Below are positions 41,733 through 50,545 of a DNA stretch of 64,000 nucleotides, piece after piece. Numbering within the stretch: the stretch's first letter is position 1; each line of letters begins with the position of its first letter. The DNA lies in NCBI RefSeq assembly GCF_016862915.1, contig NZ_BONW01000034.1, positions 62,001 through 126,000 on the forward strand. Direction: 5' to 3'. The notes under the pieces were generated by a model, which saw only the letters and a list, made by a program, of their open reading frames with translations, searched no databases and was not told the origin of the DNA. The position numbers and the translations under genes are program-made. This stretch comes from Plantactinospora endophytica (GTDB lineage Bacteria > Actinomycetota > Actinomycetes > Mycobacteriales > Micromonosporaceae).

Positions 41733-42725
41733 TCAGGCCGGTCCGGGCGGCGGCGCGGCGGCCAGCGGCGCCGGGAGCTCCGCGCGGCTGATCCGGACCG
41801 GCAGGCTGGTCAGCACCGCGACGGCTGCCGTGTAGTCGGGGCCGGCGTCGAGGTCGTGCAGTTGGACCGGGGCGTCGAGCGGGGTGTCCGCCGCCCAGTC
41901 GAGCAGCCGGGCCGGCTCGTCCGGCGGGGTCAGCGTGATCCGGTTCATCGGCACGGCGAGCCCGTGCCCGGTCGCCTTCAGCAGCGCCTCCTTGCGGGCC
42001 CAGTAGCCGAAGAACGCCCGGCGGGCGGACTCCGCCGGCTGCGCGGACCACCACCGCAGCTCGGCCGGCGAGAGGACGGCGCCGCTCAGCGCGGTCACGT
42101 CGGTACCGTCGGTCAACTCCTGGACGTCCAGCCCGACCGGATCGGCCGCCACCGCGAGGGCGACCCAGCCGCCGGAGTGGGTCAGCGAGAAGTCGAGTTT
42201 GGTACTCGGCTGGTCGACCACCGGCTTGCCGTGCCCGGCGCCGCAGTGCCGGCAGTGCCGGGAGAAGGTGATCCGGTCGGCCGGTACGCCGAGATAGTGG
42301 CCGAGCAGCACCCGTACCCCGACGTGCGCGGCCTGGTACCGGTCGCGGTCGGCGGCCAGCCGGAAACGCGCGTGCCGCTGCCGCTCCTCCTCGTCGAGCA
42401 CGTCGAGCCCGGCCCAGTGCGCCGGCCCGATCGGCAGACGCCATATCTGGCACTCCCCCGGTACCGGCGCGACAGGCAGCGACGCGACCGGCTCGACCAG
42501 CAGCGACGGGACCGGCTCGACCGCCGACGGGGCGACCGGCTCGGCGGACGACGGGGCAACCGGCGCCTGAGCGACCGGCTCGACCGGCGACGGGGCGACC
42601 GCCCCGGCGGGCGACGCCGGGACCGGCCCGGCAGGCGACGGCGGGGTCGACTCCGACGGGTCGTCGGGCGGGCGGCGGGATCCGGTCAACAGGCACCACC
42701 AGGGTCGCGGGCGGACGGCGGACAC
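41733..42725 (-). CDS. Sfp-type 4'-phosphopantetheinyl transferase
   Basis: 330 residues. It transfers the phosphopantetheine arm of CoA to carrier proteins of polyketide, non-ribosomal peptide or fatty-acid synthases. Core motifs: RFRLAADRDRYQAAHVGVR, FSLTHSGGWVALAVA, GLDVQELTD and FFGYWARKEALLKATGHGL. The Mg ligand Asp and the WARKEA glutamate are present; the second acid of the usual DxE is Gln here. The first 95 residues are an unusual Pro/Val/Glu-rich repeated extension (EPVAPS units), with no internal ATG or GTG just before the core, so it is probably translated. No carrier-protein gene lies beside it, so it is probably a general housekeeping transferase. Confidence 0.88.
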   Translation of the reverse strand: MSAVRPRPWWCLLTGSRRPPDDPSESTPPSPAGPVPASPAGAVAPSPVEPVAQAPVAPSSAEPVAPSAVEPVPSLLVEPVASLPVAPVPGECQIWRLPIGPAHWAGLDVLDEEERQRHARFRLAADRDRYQAAHVGVRVLLGHYLGVPADRITFSRHCRHCGAGHGKPVVDQPSTKLDFSLTHSGGWVALAVAADPVGLDVQELTDGTDVTALSGAVLSPAELRWWSAQPAESARRAFFGYWARKEALLKATGHGLAVPMNRITLTPPDEPARLLDWAADTPLDAPVQLHDLDAGPDYTAAVAVLTSLPVRISRAELPAPLAAAPPPGPA

Positions 42726-42872
42726 ACCCTCGTGGCCGGCCCGCCGTCGTGGCGGTTCCTCGAACGTGGGCGGTCTGCCGTGCAGGTCTCACGCGCGAGC
42801 ATGCCAGCCGCCGGGTCGGCACACCAGCCCGGAGCCGGTGTGCCGACCCTGGACGTGAACGTCCGCCGGGCG

Positions 42873-43559
42873 TCAGCGCTGGCCGTAGACGCCCTGGTAG
42901 CGCTCGTAGAGGGCGTCGATATGGTGTGGCTCGATCGGCACCAGCGGGCCGCCGGTACGGGCGATGTGCACCGTACGGGCGACGTCCTCGCACATCACCG
43001 CGGCCTTCACCGCCGCCTTGGCGCTGGCGCCGATGGTGAACACTCCGTGGTTGCGCATCAGCACCGCCGGAGAGCGGTGCCCGTCCAGGGTGGCGACGAT
43101 GCCCTTGCCGATGTCGTCGCCGCCGATCAGCGCGAACGGCCCGACCGGGATCTCCCCGCCGAACTCGTCGGCCATCGCGGTCAGCACGCACGGGATCGCC
43201 TCGTCCCGGGCCGCCCAGGCGGTGGCGTACGGGCTGTGTGTGTGCACCACGCCGTTGACCTGCGGCATGTGCCGGTAGACGTACGCGTGTGCGTCGGTGT
43301 CGCTGGACGGCGAGTGGTTGCCGTCGACGACGTCCCCGTGCAGGGTCGTCACCACCATCGACTCCGGGGTGAGGTCGTCGTACGACACCCCGCTGGGCTT
43401 GATCACCATCAGGTCGGCGCCGGGCACCCGGGCGCTGACGTTGCCGCTGGTCCAGGTCACCAACTCCCAGCGGGTGAGCTGCTCGTGCAGCCGGCACACC
43501 TCCTGACGGATCCGGGCGACGGTGTCGCTGATCGTGCCGGTGAGTTCGCCGCTGCTCAT
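42873..43559 (-). CDS. araD: L-ribulose-5-phosphate 4-epimerase
   Basis: 228 residues, a class II aldolase-fold enzyme converting L-ribulose 5-phosphate to D-xylulose 5-phosphate. Zinc-site and phosphate-binding segments are visible: TSGNVSARVPG, KPSGVSYDDL, VHTHSPYATAWAA and LMRNHGVFTIG, with the last metal histidine in VHIARTGG. The ATG overlaps the araB stop by four bases. araA is expected in a normal araBDA set but is not in the window. Confidence 0.95.
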   Translation of the reverse strand: MSSGELTGTISDTVARIRQEVCRLHEQLTRWELVTWTSGNVSARVPGADLMVIKPSGVSYDDLTPESMVVTTLHGDVVDGNHSPSSDTDAHAYVYRHMPQVNGVVHTHSPYATAWAARDEAIPCVLTAMADEFGGEIPVGPFALIGGDDIGKGIVATLDGHRSPAVLMRNHGVFTIGASAKAAVKAAVMCEDVARTVHIARTGGPLVPIEPHHIDALYERYQGVYGQR

Positions 43560-45223
43560 CGGCGTACCTCCTCGCGTAGCGCGTGCAGCCGGTGCAGCAC
43601 GTCGTTGCCGCCCCGTCCGAAGTAGTCGTGCAGCCGCTCGTACTCGGCGTAGAGCCGGTCGTAGACGTCGGCGCTGGCCGGGTCGGGCTGGTAGACACCG
43701 CGCCGGACCTTGCCCATCGCGGCGGCCGCGGCGGTGATGTCCGGGTACGCCCCGGCGGCCACTGCGGCGTGGATGGCCGAGCCGAGCGCGGGGCCCTGCT
43801 CGGAGTCGATCACCGACAGCGGCCGGCGCAGCACGTCGGCGTAGACCTGCATCAGGAACGCGTTCCGGAGCAGGCCGCCGGCCACGATGAACTCGGTCAC
43901 CGGCACTCCCGCGTTCTCGAACGCGGCGACGATGGTCCGGGTACCGAAGGCGGTCGCCTCGATCAGCGCCCGGTACTGGTCCTCCGGCCGGGTGTGCAGA
44001 GTCTGTCCGACGATCACGCCGGAGAGGTCGTGGTCGACCAGCACCGAGCGGTTTCCGTTGTGCCAGTCGAGCGCGACCAGCCCGTGCTGCCCGGGACGCT
44101 GCGCGGCGGCCAACTCGGTCAGGTACTCGTGCACCCCGACGCCCCGCCGGGCGGCCTCCTCGGCGTACGCCGCCGGCACGCAGTTCTCGACGAACCAGCC
44201 GAAGATGTCCCCGACACCGCTCTGTCCGGCCTCGTAGCCGAGCCGGCCGGGCACGATCCCGTCCCGGACCACGCCGCACATCCCGGGCACCTCGGCCAGG
44301 GTGTCGGCGACCATCACGTGGCAGGTGGAGGTGCCCATGATGGCCAGCAGTTGGCCGGGCTCGACGGCGTTCGCGGCGGCGGCGGTGACGTGCGCGTCGA
44401 CGTTGCCGACCGCGACCGCGATCCCGGCCGCCAGCCCGGTGAGGGCCGCGGCCTCCGGGGTGAGCCGACCGGCCAGCCCGCCGAGCGGGGCGAGCGGGTG
44501 GGCGAGCCGGGTGTCGACGAAGTCGGCGAAGTCGGGGTGCAGCGCGGCCAGGTAGTCCCGGGACGGGTACCGGCCGTCCTGGTGGATGCCCTTGTAACCG
44601 GCGGTGCAGACGTTGCGGGTCTCCTCGCCGCAGAGCTGCCAGATGATCCAGTCGGCCGCCTCGATCCACCGTTCGGTGCGGGCGTAGACCTCCGGGTCCT
44701 CGGTGAGCACCTGGAGGGCCTTGGCGAACTGCCACTCGGCGGAGATCCGGCCGCCGTACCGGGGCAGCCACGGCTCGCCGCGCTGCGCGGCCAGCTCGTT
44801 GATCCGGTCGGCGTGCCGCTGCGCGGCGTGGTGCTTCCACAGTTTCGGGTACGCGTGCGGGCGGTCGGCGAGCCCGGGTACCTCGTTCAGCGGGGTGCCG
44901 TCGGCGAGGGTGGGCAGTACGGTGCAGGCGGTGAAGTCGGTGCCGATCCCGATCACCGCCTCGGGGGCCACGGAGGCGGCGGAGAGCGCCTTCGGCACCG
45001 CTTCGCGCAGTACCGCGCGCCAGTCCTCGGGCATCTGTAGCGCCCATCCGCCGGGCAGCGGGACGCCGGTCTCCGGCAGCCGTTCGTCGATCACGCCGTG
45101 CTGGTATTCGTGCACCGCCGAGCCGAGTTCGGCGCCGTCCGAGACCCGGACCACCACCGCCCGGCCGGAGAGCGTGCCGAAGTCGACACCCACCACGTAC
45201 CGGTCCGCACTGTTAGCGCTCAC
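43556..45223 (-). CDS. araB: L-ribulokinase
   Basis: 555 residues, FGGY-family kinase phosphorylating L-ribulose with ATP. The GTG at 45221-45223 is chosen because AGGAGG lies seven to eight bases upstream; an ATG two codons earlier would be too close. Motifs include VVGVDFGTLSGRAVVV (phosphate 1), GTDFTACTVLP, IMGTSTCHVMV and EFIVAGGLLRNAFLMQVYAD. The length and the TDFTAC step match AraB rather than xylulokinase. A LacI-type palindrome covers the start codon. It probably shares a promoter at 45230-45450 or the upstream transporter transcript. Confidence 0.95.
   Translation of the reverse strand: MSANSADRYVVGVDFGTLSGRAVVVRVSDGAELGSAVHEYQHGVIDERLPETGVPLPGGWALQMPEDWRAVLREAVPKALSAASVAPEAVIGIGTDFTACTVLPTLADGTPLNEVPGLADRPHAYPKLWKHHAAQRHADRINELAAQRGEPWLPRYGGRISAEWQFAKALQVLTEDPEVYARTERWIEAADWIIWQLCGEETRNVCTAGYKGIHQDGRYPSRDYLAALHPDFADFVDTRLAHPLAPLGGLAGRLTPEAAALTGLAAGIAVAVGNVDAHVTAAAANAVEPGQLLAIMGTSTCHVMVADTLAEVPGMCGVVRDGIVPGRLGYEAGQSGVGDIFGWFVENCVPAAYAEEAARRGVGVHEYLTELAAAQRPGQHGLVALDWHNGNRSVLVDHDLSGVIVGQTLHTRPEDQYRALIEATAFGTRTIVAAFENAGVPVTEFIVAGGLLRNAFLMQVYADVLRRPLSVIDSEQGPALGSAIHAAVAAGAYPDITAAAAAMGKVRRGVYQPDPASADVYDRLYAEYERLHDYFGRGGNDVLHRLHALREEVRR
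45211..45222. promoter_or_regulatory. LacI-type operator over the araB start
   Basis: TGTTAGCGCTCA, built on the self-complementary TAGCGCT(A) centre, overlaps the araB start codon. It matches the site at 45333 in the first ten bases. Confidence 0.65.
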
Positions 45224-45332
45224 TCGCATCCCTCCTGGGCCTTCCTTTCTCCTCGCCGGCCCGCACCGCCTGCGGCGCACCGACTCGCGGCGGGTCTGCC
45301 GGATCTTCCGCCACCCCGTCAGCCAACCATGG

Positions 45333-45346
45333 TGTTAGCGCTACCA
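45333..45346. promoter_or_regulatory. LacI-type operator upstream of araB
   Basis: TGTTAGCGCTACCA, close to the symmetric TGTTAGCGCTAACA, in the 228-base gap between yjfF and araB. Together with the site over the start codon, 122 bases away, it could allow looping repression of araBD. Confidence 0.7.
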
Positions 45347-45451
45347 CCAGCCCGGGTCGCCCTGGTCCGGCGCATCCGAGCCGATCGGCGTGGCGGCGGA
45401 GCCGGCCGGCAGGTCGTCGGGCCCGGATCGGCATCACCCGGCCCGCTCCGG

Positions 45452-46450
45452 TTACCGCTGCCGCCGGGTCACGGCGCGCTGGAGCACGATGAACACGAAC
45501 AGCAACACACCGATTACGATCTTGGTCCACCAGGAGCTGAGGTCGCCCTGGAAGGTGATGATGGTCTGGATCAGCCCGAGCACCAGCACCCCGAGCACCG
45601 TGCCGACCAGATAGCCCGAGCCGCCGGTCAGCAGCGTACCGCCGATCACCACGGCGGCGATCGCGTCGAGTTCCAGCCCCAGCCCGTGCCCGCTGTTGCC
45701 GGAGAGCATGTAGAAGCTGAGCAGTACCCCGCCGAGCGCCGAGCAGAATCCGCTGATGGTGTAGACCGCGATCCGGGTACGCGCCACCGGCAGCCCCATC
45801 AGCAGCGCCGACTGCGGGTTGCCGCCGATCGCGTACGTGTTGCGGCCGAGCCGGGTGTAGCCGAGGACGTAGATGCCGATCGCCACCACCACCAGTGCGA
45901 CGACCACGCTGGCGGAGATGAAGAAGCCGCCGAACCGGAACCGCTGCTGCGCGATCGACGTCCAGAACGGGTCACTGATCGTGATCGACGAGGTGCTGAT
46001 CGTGTAGCAGAGCCCTCGGGCCAGGAACATCCCGGCCAGCGTGACGATGAACGGCTGGATCTCGAAGTAGTGGATGATGCAGCCCATCCCGAACCCGAGC
46101 AGGGCACCGAGCAGCAGCACCAGCGGCAGCACCAGGTACGGCGACCAGCCCCGCTCCTCCAGCAGCGAGGCGGAGAGCATGGTGGTCAGCGCCACCACCG
46201 AGCCGACCGAGAGGTCGATCCCGCCGGTCAGGATCACGAACGTCATGCCGACCGCGACCACCAGCAGGAACGCGTTGTCGACGAAGACGTTCAACACGAC
46301 CTGGGTGTCGGAGAACCCGTCGTACCGCAGCACCCCGGCGCTGTACATCAGGACCAGCAGGGCGAGGGTGGCGAAGATCGGCAGGTACTTCTGCTGCGGG
46401 CGGAGCACCCGTGACCGGCCGTTGGCCACCGTACCCGGAACGGCGGTCAT
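45452..46450 (-). CDS. yjfF: Sugar ABC transporter permease YjfF type
   Basis: 332 residues with about eight to ten membrane helices (LPIFATLALLVLMYSAGV; LPLVLLLGALLGFGMGC; VIGGTLLTGGSGYLVGTV). The CUT2 permease signature is FVILTGGIDLSVGSVVALT. It resembles YjfF of the galactofuranose importer more than RbsC. The ATG overlaps the ytfT stop by four bases. It pairs with YtfT as a heterodimeric channel. Confidence 0.93.
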   Translation of the reverse strand: MTAVPGTVANGRSRVLRPQQKYLPIFATLALLVLMYSAGVLRYDGFSDTQVVLNVFVDNAFLLVVAVGMTFVILTGGIDLSVGSVVALTTMLSASLLEERGWSPYLVLPLVLLLGALLGFGMGCIIHYFEIQPFIVTLAGMFLARGLCYTISTSSITISDPFWTSIAQQRFRFGGFFISASVVVALVVVAIGIYVLGYTRLGRNTYAIGGNPQSALLMGLPVARTRIAVYTISGFCSALGGVLLSFYMLSGNSGHGLGLELDAIAAVVIGGTLLTGGSGYLVGTVLGVLVLGLIQTIITFQGDLSSWWTKIVIGVLLFVFIVLQRAVTRRQR

Positions 46451-47499
46451 GCCGGCACCTCCACCTTCGTCGGCTGCTCGCGGTCCGGCTGCGGCAGCGG
46501 GGGTTTCCGGCGTCGGCCGAACACCTTGGCCCGGAAGGCCGGCGACTGGAGCAGGCAGACCACGGTGACGACCAGGGCCTTGAACAACAGCGTCGTCTCC
46601 GGCGGGATGCCGATGGTGTAGATGGTGGTGGTGAGGGTCTGGATGATCAGCGCGCCGAGCACCGTGCCGCCGAGGGAGAACCGGCCGCCGGCCAGCGACG
46701 TACCGCCGATCACCACCGCCAGGATGGCGTCCAGCTCGATCCAGAGGCCGGCGTTGTTGCCGTCCGCGCTGGACACGTTGGAGCTGATCATCAGCCCGGC
46801 GACCCCGGCGCAGAACGCCGCGAAGACGTACCCGGTGAAGATGATCCGGCGGGCGTGGATGCCGGCCAACCGGCTCGCCTCGGCGTTGCCGCCCACCGAC
46901 TCGATCAGCAGCCCGAGCGCGGTACGCCGGGTCAGCAGCAGGGCGAGCCCGAAGACCAGCAGCGCGACCAGGATGGAGAACGGCACGGTCAACCAGTAGC
47001 CGCCGCCGATCAGCTTGTAGGGCGAACTGTTCACCGTGATGATCTGCCCGTCGGTGATGAGCTGGGCCAGCCCTCGGCCGGCGACCATCAGGATCAGGGT
47101 GGCGATGATCGGCTGGATGCCGACCTGGGCGACCAGCAGCCCGTTCCAGGCGCCGAGCAGTAGCGCCAGGCCGAGGGCCAGCCCCACCGCCATCAGCACC
47201 CCGACGACGCTGTTCTGGTCACCCAGCTCGCTGATCCGCAGGCAGGCCAGCGCGCCGCAGATCGCCACCACCGAGCCGACCGAGAGGTCGATGCCGCCGG
47301 TGGCGATCACCAGGGTCATCCCGAGGGAGACCAGGATCAGCGGTGCACCGAACCGGACGATGTCGACCAGGCTGCCGTACAGGTGTCCCTGCCGCACGTC
47401 GACCGCGAAGAAGTCGGGTGTGAAGATCAGGTTGCTGGCCAGCAGTACCACCAGCATCAGCAGCGGCCAGAAGAACCGGTGCCGTACGACGTTAGCCAT
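46447..47499 (-). CDS. ytfT: Sugar ABC transporter permease YtfT type
   Basis: 350 residues. The ATG at 47497-47499 overlaps the ATPase stop by one base (TGATG). Multiple helices begin with FFWPLLMLVVLLASNLIF. The signature LVIATGGIDLSVGSVVAIC and the following region with FAAFCAGVAGLMISSNVSSADGNNAG match YtfT. The second channel subunit of the CUT2 importer. Confidence 0.93.
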   Translation of the reverse strand: MANVVRHRFFWPLLMLVVLLASNLIFTPDFFAVDVRQGHLYGSLVDIVRFGAPLILVSLGMTLVIATGGIDLSVGSVVAICGALACLRISELGDQNSVVGVLMAVGLALGLALLLGAWNGLLVAQVGIQPIIATLILMVAGRGLAQLITDGQIITVNSSPYKLIGGGYWLTVPFSILVALLVFGLALLLTRRTALGLLIESVGGNAEASRLAGIHARRIIFTGYVFAAFCAGVAGLMISSNVSSADGNNAGLWIELDAILAVVIGGTSLAGGRFSLGGTVLGALIIQTLTTTIYTIGIPPETTLLFKALVVTVVCLLQSPAFRAKVFGRRRKPPLPQPDREQPTKVEVPA

Positions 47500-49097
47500 C
47501 ACGCCTCCTCCCCCAGGACGACCACGTCCGGGCCGTGCGGTCCCGGTGGTGCCTCCGGCGGGGCCGTACCGTTGCCACTGGCGATGATCGCCATGATCCG
47601 CTCCGCCGTCACCTCGTCGTCGTTGGCCAGCTCGTCGACCATCCGGCGATCCCGGAGTACGGCGATCTTGTGGCTGAGCCGGAGCACCTCCTCCAGCTCG
47701 GCGGAGATGAACAGCACCGCCATGCCGCCGTCGGAGAGGGTCACCACCAGGCGTTGGATCTCGGCCTTGGCGCCGACGTCGATGCCCCGGGTCGGCTCGT
47801 CCAGGATCAGCAGCCGAGGTTCGGTGATCAGCCAACGGGCCAGCAGCACCTTCTGCTGGTTGCCGCCGCTGAGCTGGCCGACCAGTGCCTCCGGGTTGGC
47901 CGGCACGATGCGCAGCGCCTTGACGTACCTGTCGACGAGTTCGTCCTGCCGGCGCCGGGGCAGCGGTCGGGACCAGCCCCGCGCGGCCTGTAGGGCCAGG
48001 ATGATGTTCTCCCGGACGGTGAGTTCGGCGACCAGCCCCTCGGTGCGCCGGTTCTCGGAGCAGAACGCGATGTCCCGGGCCATCGCGGTGCGCGGGCCGC
48101 GCATGTTGACCGGCTCGCCGTCCACCTTGAGCGCTCCGGCATCGGCCCGGTCCGCGCCGAAGAGCAACCGCGCCACTTCGGTACGCCCCGAGCCGAGCAG
48201 CCCGGCCAGCCCGACCACCTCGCCCCGGTGGATGGTCAGGCTGAACGGGGCGACCGCGCCGTTGCGGCCCAGCCCGGCGGCCTCGACCACCGGACGGTCC
48301 CGTTCCAGCGCCGCCAGCGAGCGCCGGGGCTGCTCCTCCAACTCCTCCAGCGCGGCGAGTTCCTTGCCGATCATCGCGCTGACCAGGTCGAGCTGGCTCA
48401 ACTCCCGGGTGGCGTACTCGCCGACCCGGCGGCCGTTGCGCAGCACCGTCATCCGGTCGGAGATCTCGTAGACCTGGTCGAGGAAGTGGCTGACGAACAG
48501 GATCGCCATCCCCTCCCCCTTGAGTTGCCGCATCACCCGGAAGAGCTGCCCGACCTCACCGGCGTCGAGGCTGGAGGTCGGCTCGTCCAGGATCAGCACC
48601 TTGGCGGAGATGTCGATGGCCCGGGCGATCGCGACCATCTGCTGTACCGCGAGAGAGAGGCTGCCGAGCGGGGCCGAGACGTCGACGTCCAGGCCCAGCC
48701 CGTCGAGCAGGTGCCGGGACCGACGCCGCAGCTCGCCCCACTGGATGGCGCCGAAGCGGCGCGGTTCCCGGCCGATGTGGATGTTCTCCGCGACGGAGAG
48801 GTTGGCGCAGAGGTTGACCTCCTGGTAGACGGTGCTGACCCCGGCCTGTTGCGCCTGTAGCGGGCCGGTGAACCGGACCGGGGCGCCGTCGAGCACGATG
48901 TCGCCCTCGTCCACGTCGTACACCCCGGTCAGCACCTTGATCAGCGTCGACTTGCCGGCGCCGTTCTCGCCCATCAGCGCATGGACCTCGCCGGGGAAGA
49001 GCCGGAAGTCGACCTCGTCGAGTGCCCGTACGCCGGGGAACCGCTTGCCGATGCCGGTCATGGTCAGGATCGCCCGGGCTTCCCCCGACGTCTCCAT
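47499..49097 (-). CDS. ytfR: Sugar ABC transporter ATP-binding protein, two NBDs
   Basis: 532 residues with two fused nucleotide-binding domains, typical of CUT2 importers. The first Walker A is GENGAGKSTLIKVL, signature LSLAVQQMVAIARA, Walker B VLILDEPTSSLD. The second half has a degenerate P-loop (GLLGSGRTEVARLLFG), LSGGNQQKVLLARWL and LLILDEPTRGIDVG. The degenerate second site and the changed signature in the first are normal for this class. The ATG at 49095-49097 has GGAGGAGGG upstream. It energises import with YtfT and YjfF. Confidence 0.95.
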   Translation of the reverse strand: METSGEARAILTMTGIGKRFPGVRALDEVDFRLFPGEVHALMGENGAGKSTLIKVLTGVYDVDEGDIVLDGAPVRFTGPLQAQQAGVSTVYQEVNLCANLSVAENIHIGREPRRFGAIQWGELRRRSRHLLDGLGLDVDVSAPLGSLSLAVQQMVAIARAIDISAKVLILDEPTSSLDAGEVGQLFRVMRQLKGEGMAILFVSHFLDQVYEISDRMTVLRNGRRVGEYATRELSQLDLVSAMIGKELAALEELEEQPRRSLAALERDRPVVEAAGLGRNGAVAPFSLTIHRGEVVGLAGLLGSGRTEVARLLFGADRADAGALKVDGEPVNMRGPRTAMARDIAFCSENRRTEGLVAELTVRENIILALQAARGWSRPLPRRRQDELVDRYVKALRIVPANPEALVGQLSGGNQQKVLLARWLITEPRLLILDEPTRGIDVGAKAEIQRLVVTLSDGGMAVLFISAELEEVLRLSHKIAVLRDRRMVDELANDDEVTAERIMAIIASGNGTAPPEAPPGPHGPDVVVLGEEA

Positions 49098-49119
49098 CCG
49101 CCCTCCTCCGTTCCGTCCT

Positions 49120-49207
49120 GCCGGTCCGCCGCGCAACCGTCCGCGGTGCCTGTTGCTGCCGCCCGGCTCTGGTACCGCCGGTCCGCCGCGCAACCGTCTG
49201 CGGTGCC
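49120..49207. repeat. 57-bp-period repeat between ytfQ and ytfR
   Basis: A 31-base element (GCCGGTCCGCCGCGCAACCG at its start) at 49120-49150 recurs at 49177-49207 with one mismatch. The 26 bases that follow also recur loosely up to the end of ytfQ. Confidence 0.88.
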
Positions 49208-49226
49208 CGGTGTTGCCGCTCCGGGC

Positions 49227-50210
49227 CTAGTACTGCCGGTTCGGCAGTGCCGCCTTCGCCTGCTCCTGGTTGAACGTGGTCTCCTCGGTGACCACCCGCT
49301 CCGGCACCGTCTCACCCGCGACGACCTTCTTGACCAGGTCCATGAGCTGTGGGCCGAGCAGTGGGCTGCACTCGACGATGAAGTTGATCTTGCCGTCGGC
49401 GAGCGCCTGCATGCCGTCCTTCACCGCGTCGACAGTGATGATCTTGATGTCGACGCCCGGCTTCAGGCCGGCACCCTCGATCGCCTCGATCGCACCGAGG
49501 CCCATGTCGTCGTTGTGCGCGTAAAGGACGTCGATGTCCTTGTTGGCCTTGAGGAAGGCCTCCATGACCTCCTTGCCCTTGGCCCGGGTGAACTCGCCGG
49601 TCTGCGAGGCGACCACCTTGAACTTCGGGTCCGCCTTGATGACGTCCGCGAAGCCGGACTTGCGGTCGTTGGCCGGCGCCGAACCGGTGGTGCCCTGCAA
49701 CTCCACGATGTTCACCGGCTCGGTCTTGCCCTGGTACTCGGTGACCAGCCACTCACCGGCCTTCTTCCCCTCCAGCACGAAGTCCGACCCGATGAAGGTC
49801 TTGTACAACGTCTTGTCCGGGGAGTCGATCGCCCGGTCGGTCAGGATGACCGGGATCTTGGCGTCCTTCGCCTCGCGGAGCACCGTGTCCCAACCGGACT
49901 CCACCACCGGGGAGAAGGCGATCACGTCGACCTTCTGGGTGATGTACGTCCGGATCGCCTTGATCTGGTTCTCCTGCTTCTGCTGCGCGTCGGAGAACTT
50001 GAGATCGATGCCCGCCTCCTTCGCGGAGTCCTGTACGGACTTGGTGTTGGCGGTACGCCAGCCGCTCTCGGCGCCCACCTGCGCGAAGCCCAGTGTGATC
50101 GTGCCGTCGTCGTTTCCGGAGCCGCTGCCCGCGCCGCCGTCGCCTCCGCAGGCGGCCATCGCGGTCACCATCAGTCCGCCGAGTACAACGGCGGAGATCT
50201 TTTTCAGCAC
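49227..50210 (-). CDS. ytfQ: Sugar-binding lipoprotein YtfQ type
   Basis: 327 residues. The GTG at 50208-50210 is preceded by GAGGGGG at five bases; an ATG eight codons earlier lacks a site. Lipoprotein signal ending MVTAMAAC. The binding fold reads TLGFAQVGAESGWRTANT, DAQQKQENQIKAIRTYI, FSPVVESGWDTVLREAKDA, LYAHNDDMGLGAIEAIEG and ITVDAVKDGMQALADGK, very close to the galactofuranose-binding YtfQ. In this araBD context the ligand may instead be an L-arabinose form. First gene of the transporter operon. Confidence 0.94.
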   Translation of the reverse strand: MLKKISAVVLGGLMVTAMAACGGDGGAGSGSGNDDGTITLGFAQVGAESGWRTANTKSVQDSAKEAGIDLKFSDAQQKQENQIKAIRTYITQKVDVIAFSPVVESGWDTVLREAKDAKIPVILTDRAIDSPDKTLYKTFIGSDFVLEGKKAGEWLVTEYQGKTEPVNIVELQGTTGSAPANDRKSGFADVIKADPKFKVVASQTGEFTRAKGKEVMEAFLKANKDIDVLYAHNDDMGLGAIEAIEGAGLKPGVDIKIITVDAVKDGMQALADGKINFIVECSPLLGPQLMDLVKKVVAGETVPERVVTEETTFNQEQAKAALPNRQY

Positions 50211-50545
50211 CGTTTCCCCCTCGCCTGAGAACATCGTTACCTGTCATGGTTACCGTTCACACGCGTGGCCGACCCGTACCCCTCGACACCACCTCGGCGA
50301 TGCCCGAGATTCCTCGATTCGGCCCAGTCTGCCACGGGGAACGCCGGCCTTCTGGGCACACCGGACGGTCCACAGGGCATCCTGTTTCGTGAGTGTTAAC
50401 GTTCTCATGCCGGCCGTCAAGGGGTACTTCCGGCGACGGTATGGATCCGTGATGCTGGAAGTCCGGTGGGTCGCCGCCGTGCATCCCGACGGCGGCGTCC
50501 ACGGCTCTCCACTCCGGACGGCTGACCGAGACGAAGGAGCGGCCG
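50211..50545. other. Divergent promoter region, ytfQ / LacI
   Basis: 335 bases holding both promoters. It contains TGTTAACGTTCTCA at 50394-50407 and a weaker ATGGTTACCGTTCA at 50246-50259, both similar in form to the araB sites. No small gene was seen. Confidence 0.6.
50394..50407. promoter_or_regulatory. LacI-type operator in the ytfQ / LacI gap
   Basis: TGTTAACGTTCTCA, near-symmetric about AACGTT, with the same TGTTA outer half-site as the two araB operators. It probably lets the adjacent LacI protein repress ytfQ and itself. Confidence 0.6.

Noticed and set aside
30025-42725. Polyketide biosynthetic cluster (ketosynthase, SARP, phosphopantetheinyl transferase)
   Set aside because: The ketosynthase is only a remnant, and no acyltransferase, carrier protein or tailoring genes are present. 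The regulators and transferase are not linked to it.
39808-43698. 1296-codon open frame on the minus strand
   Set aside because: It spans the ends or middles of several well-supported genes in another frame, with Arg/Pro/Gly-rich composition. A high-GC shadow.
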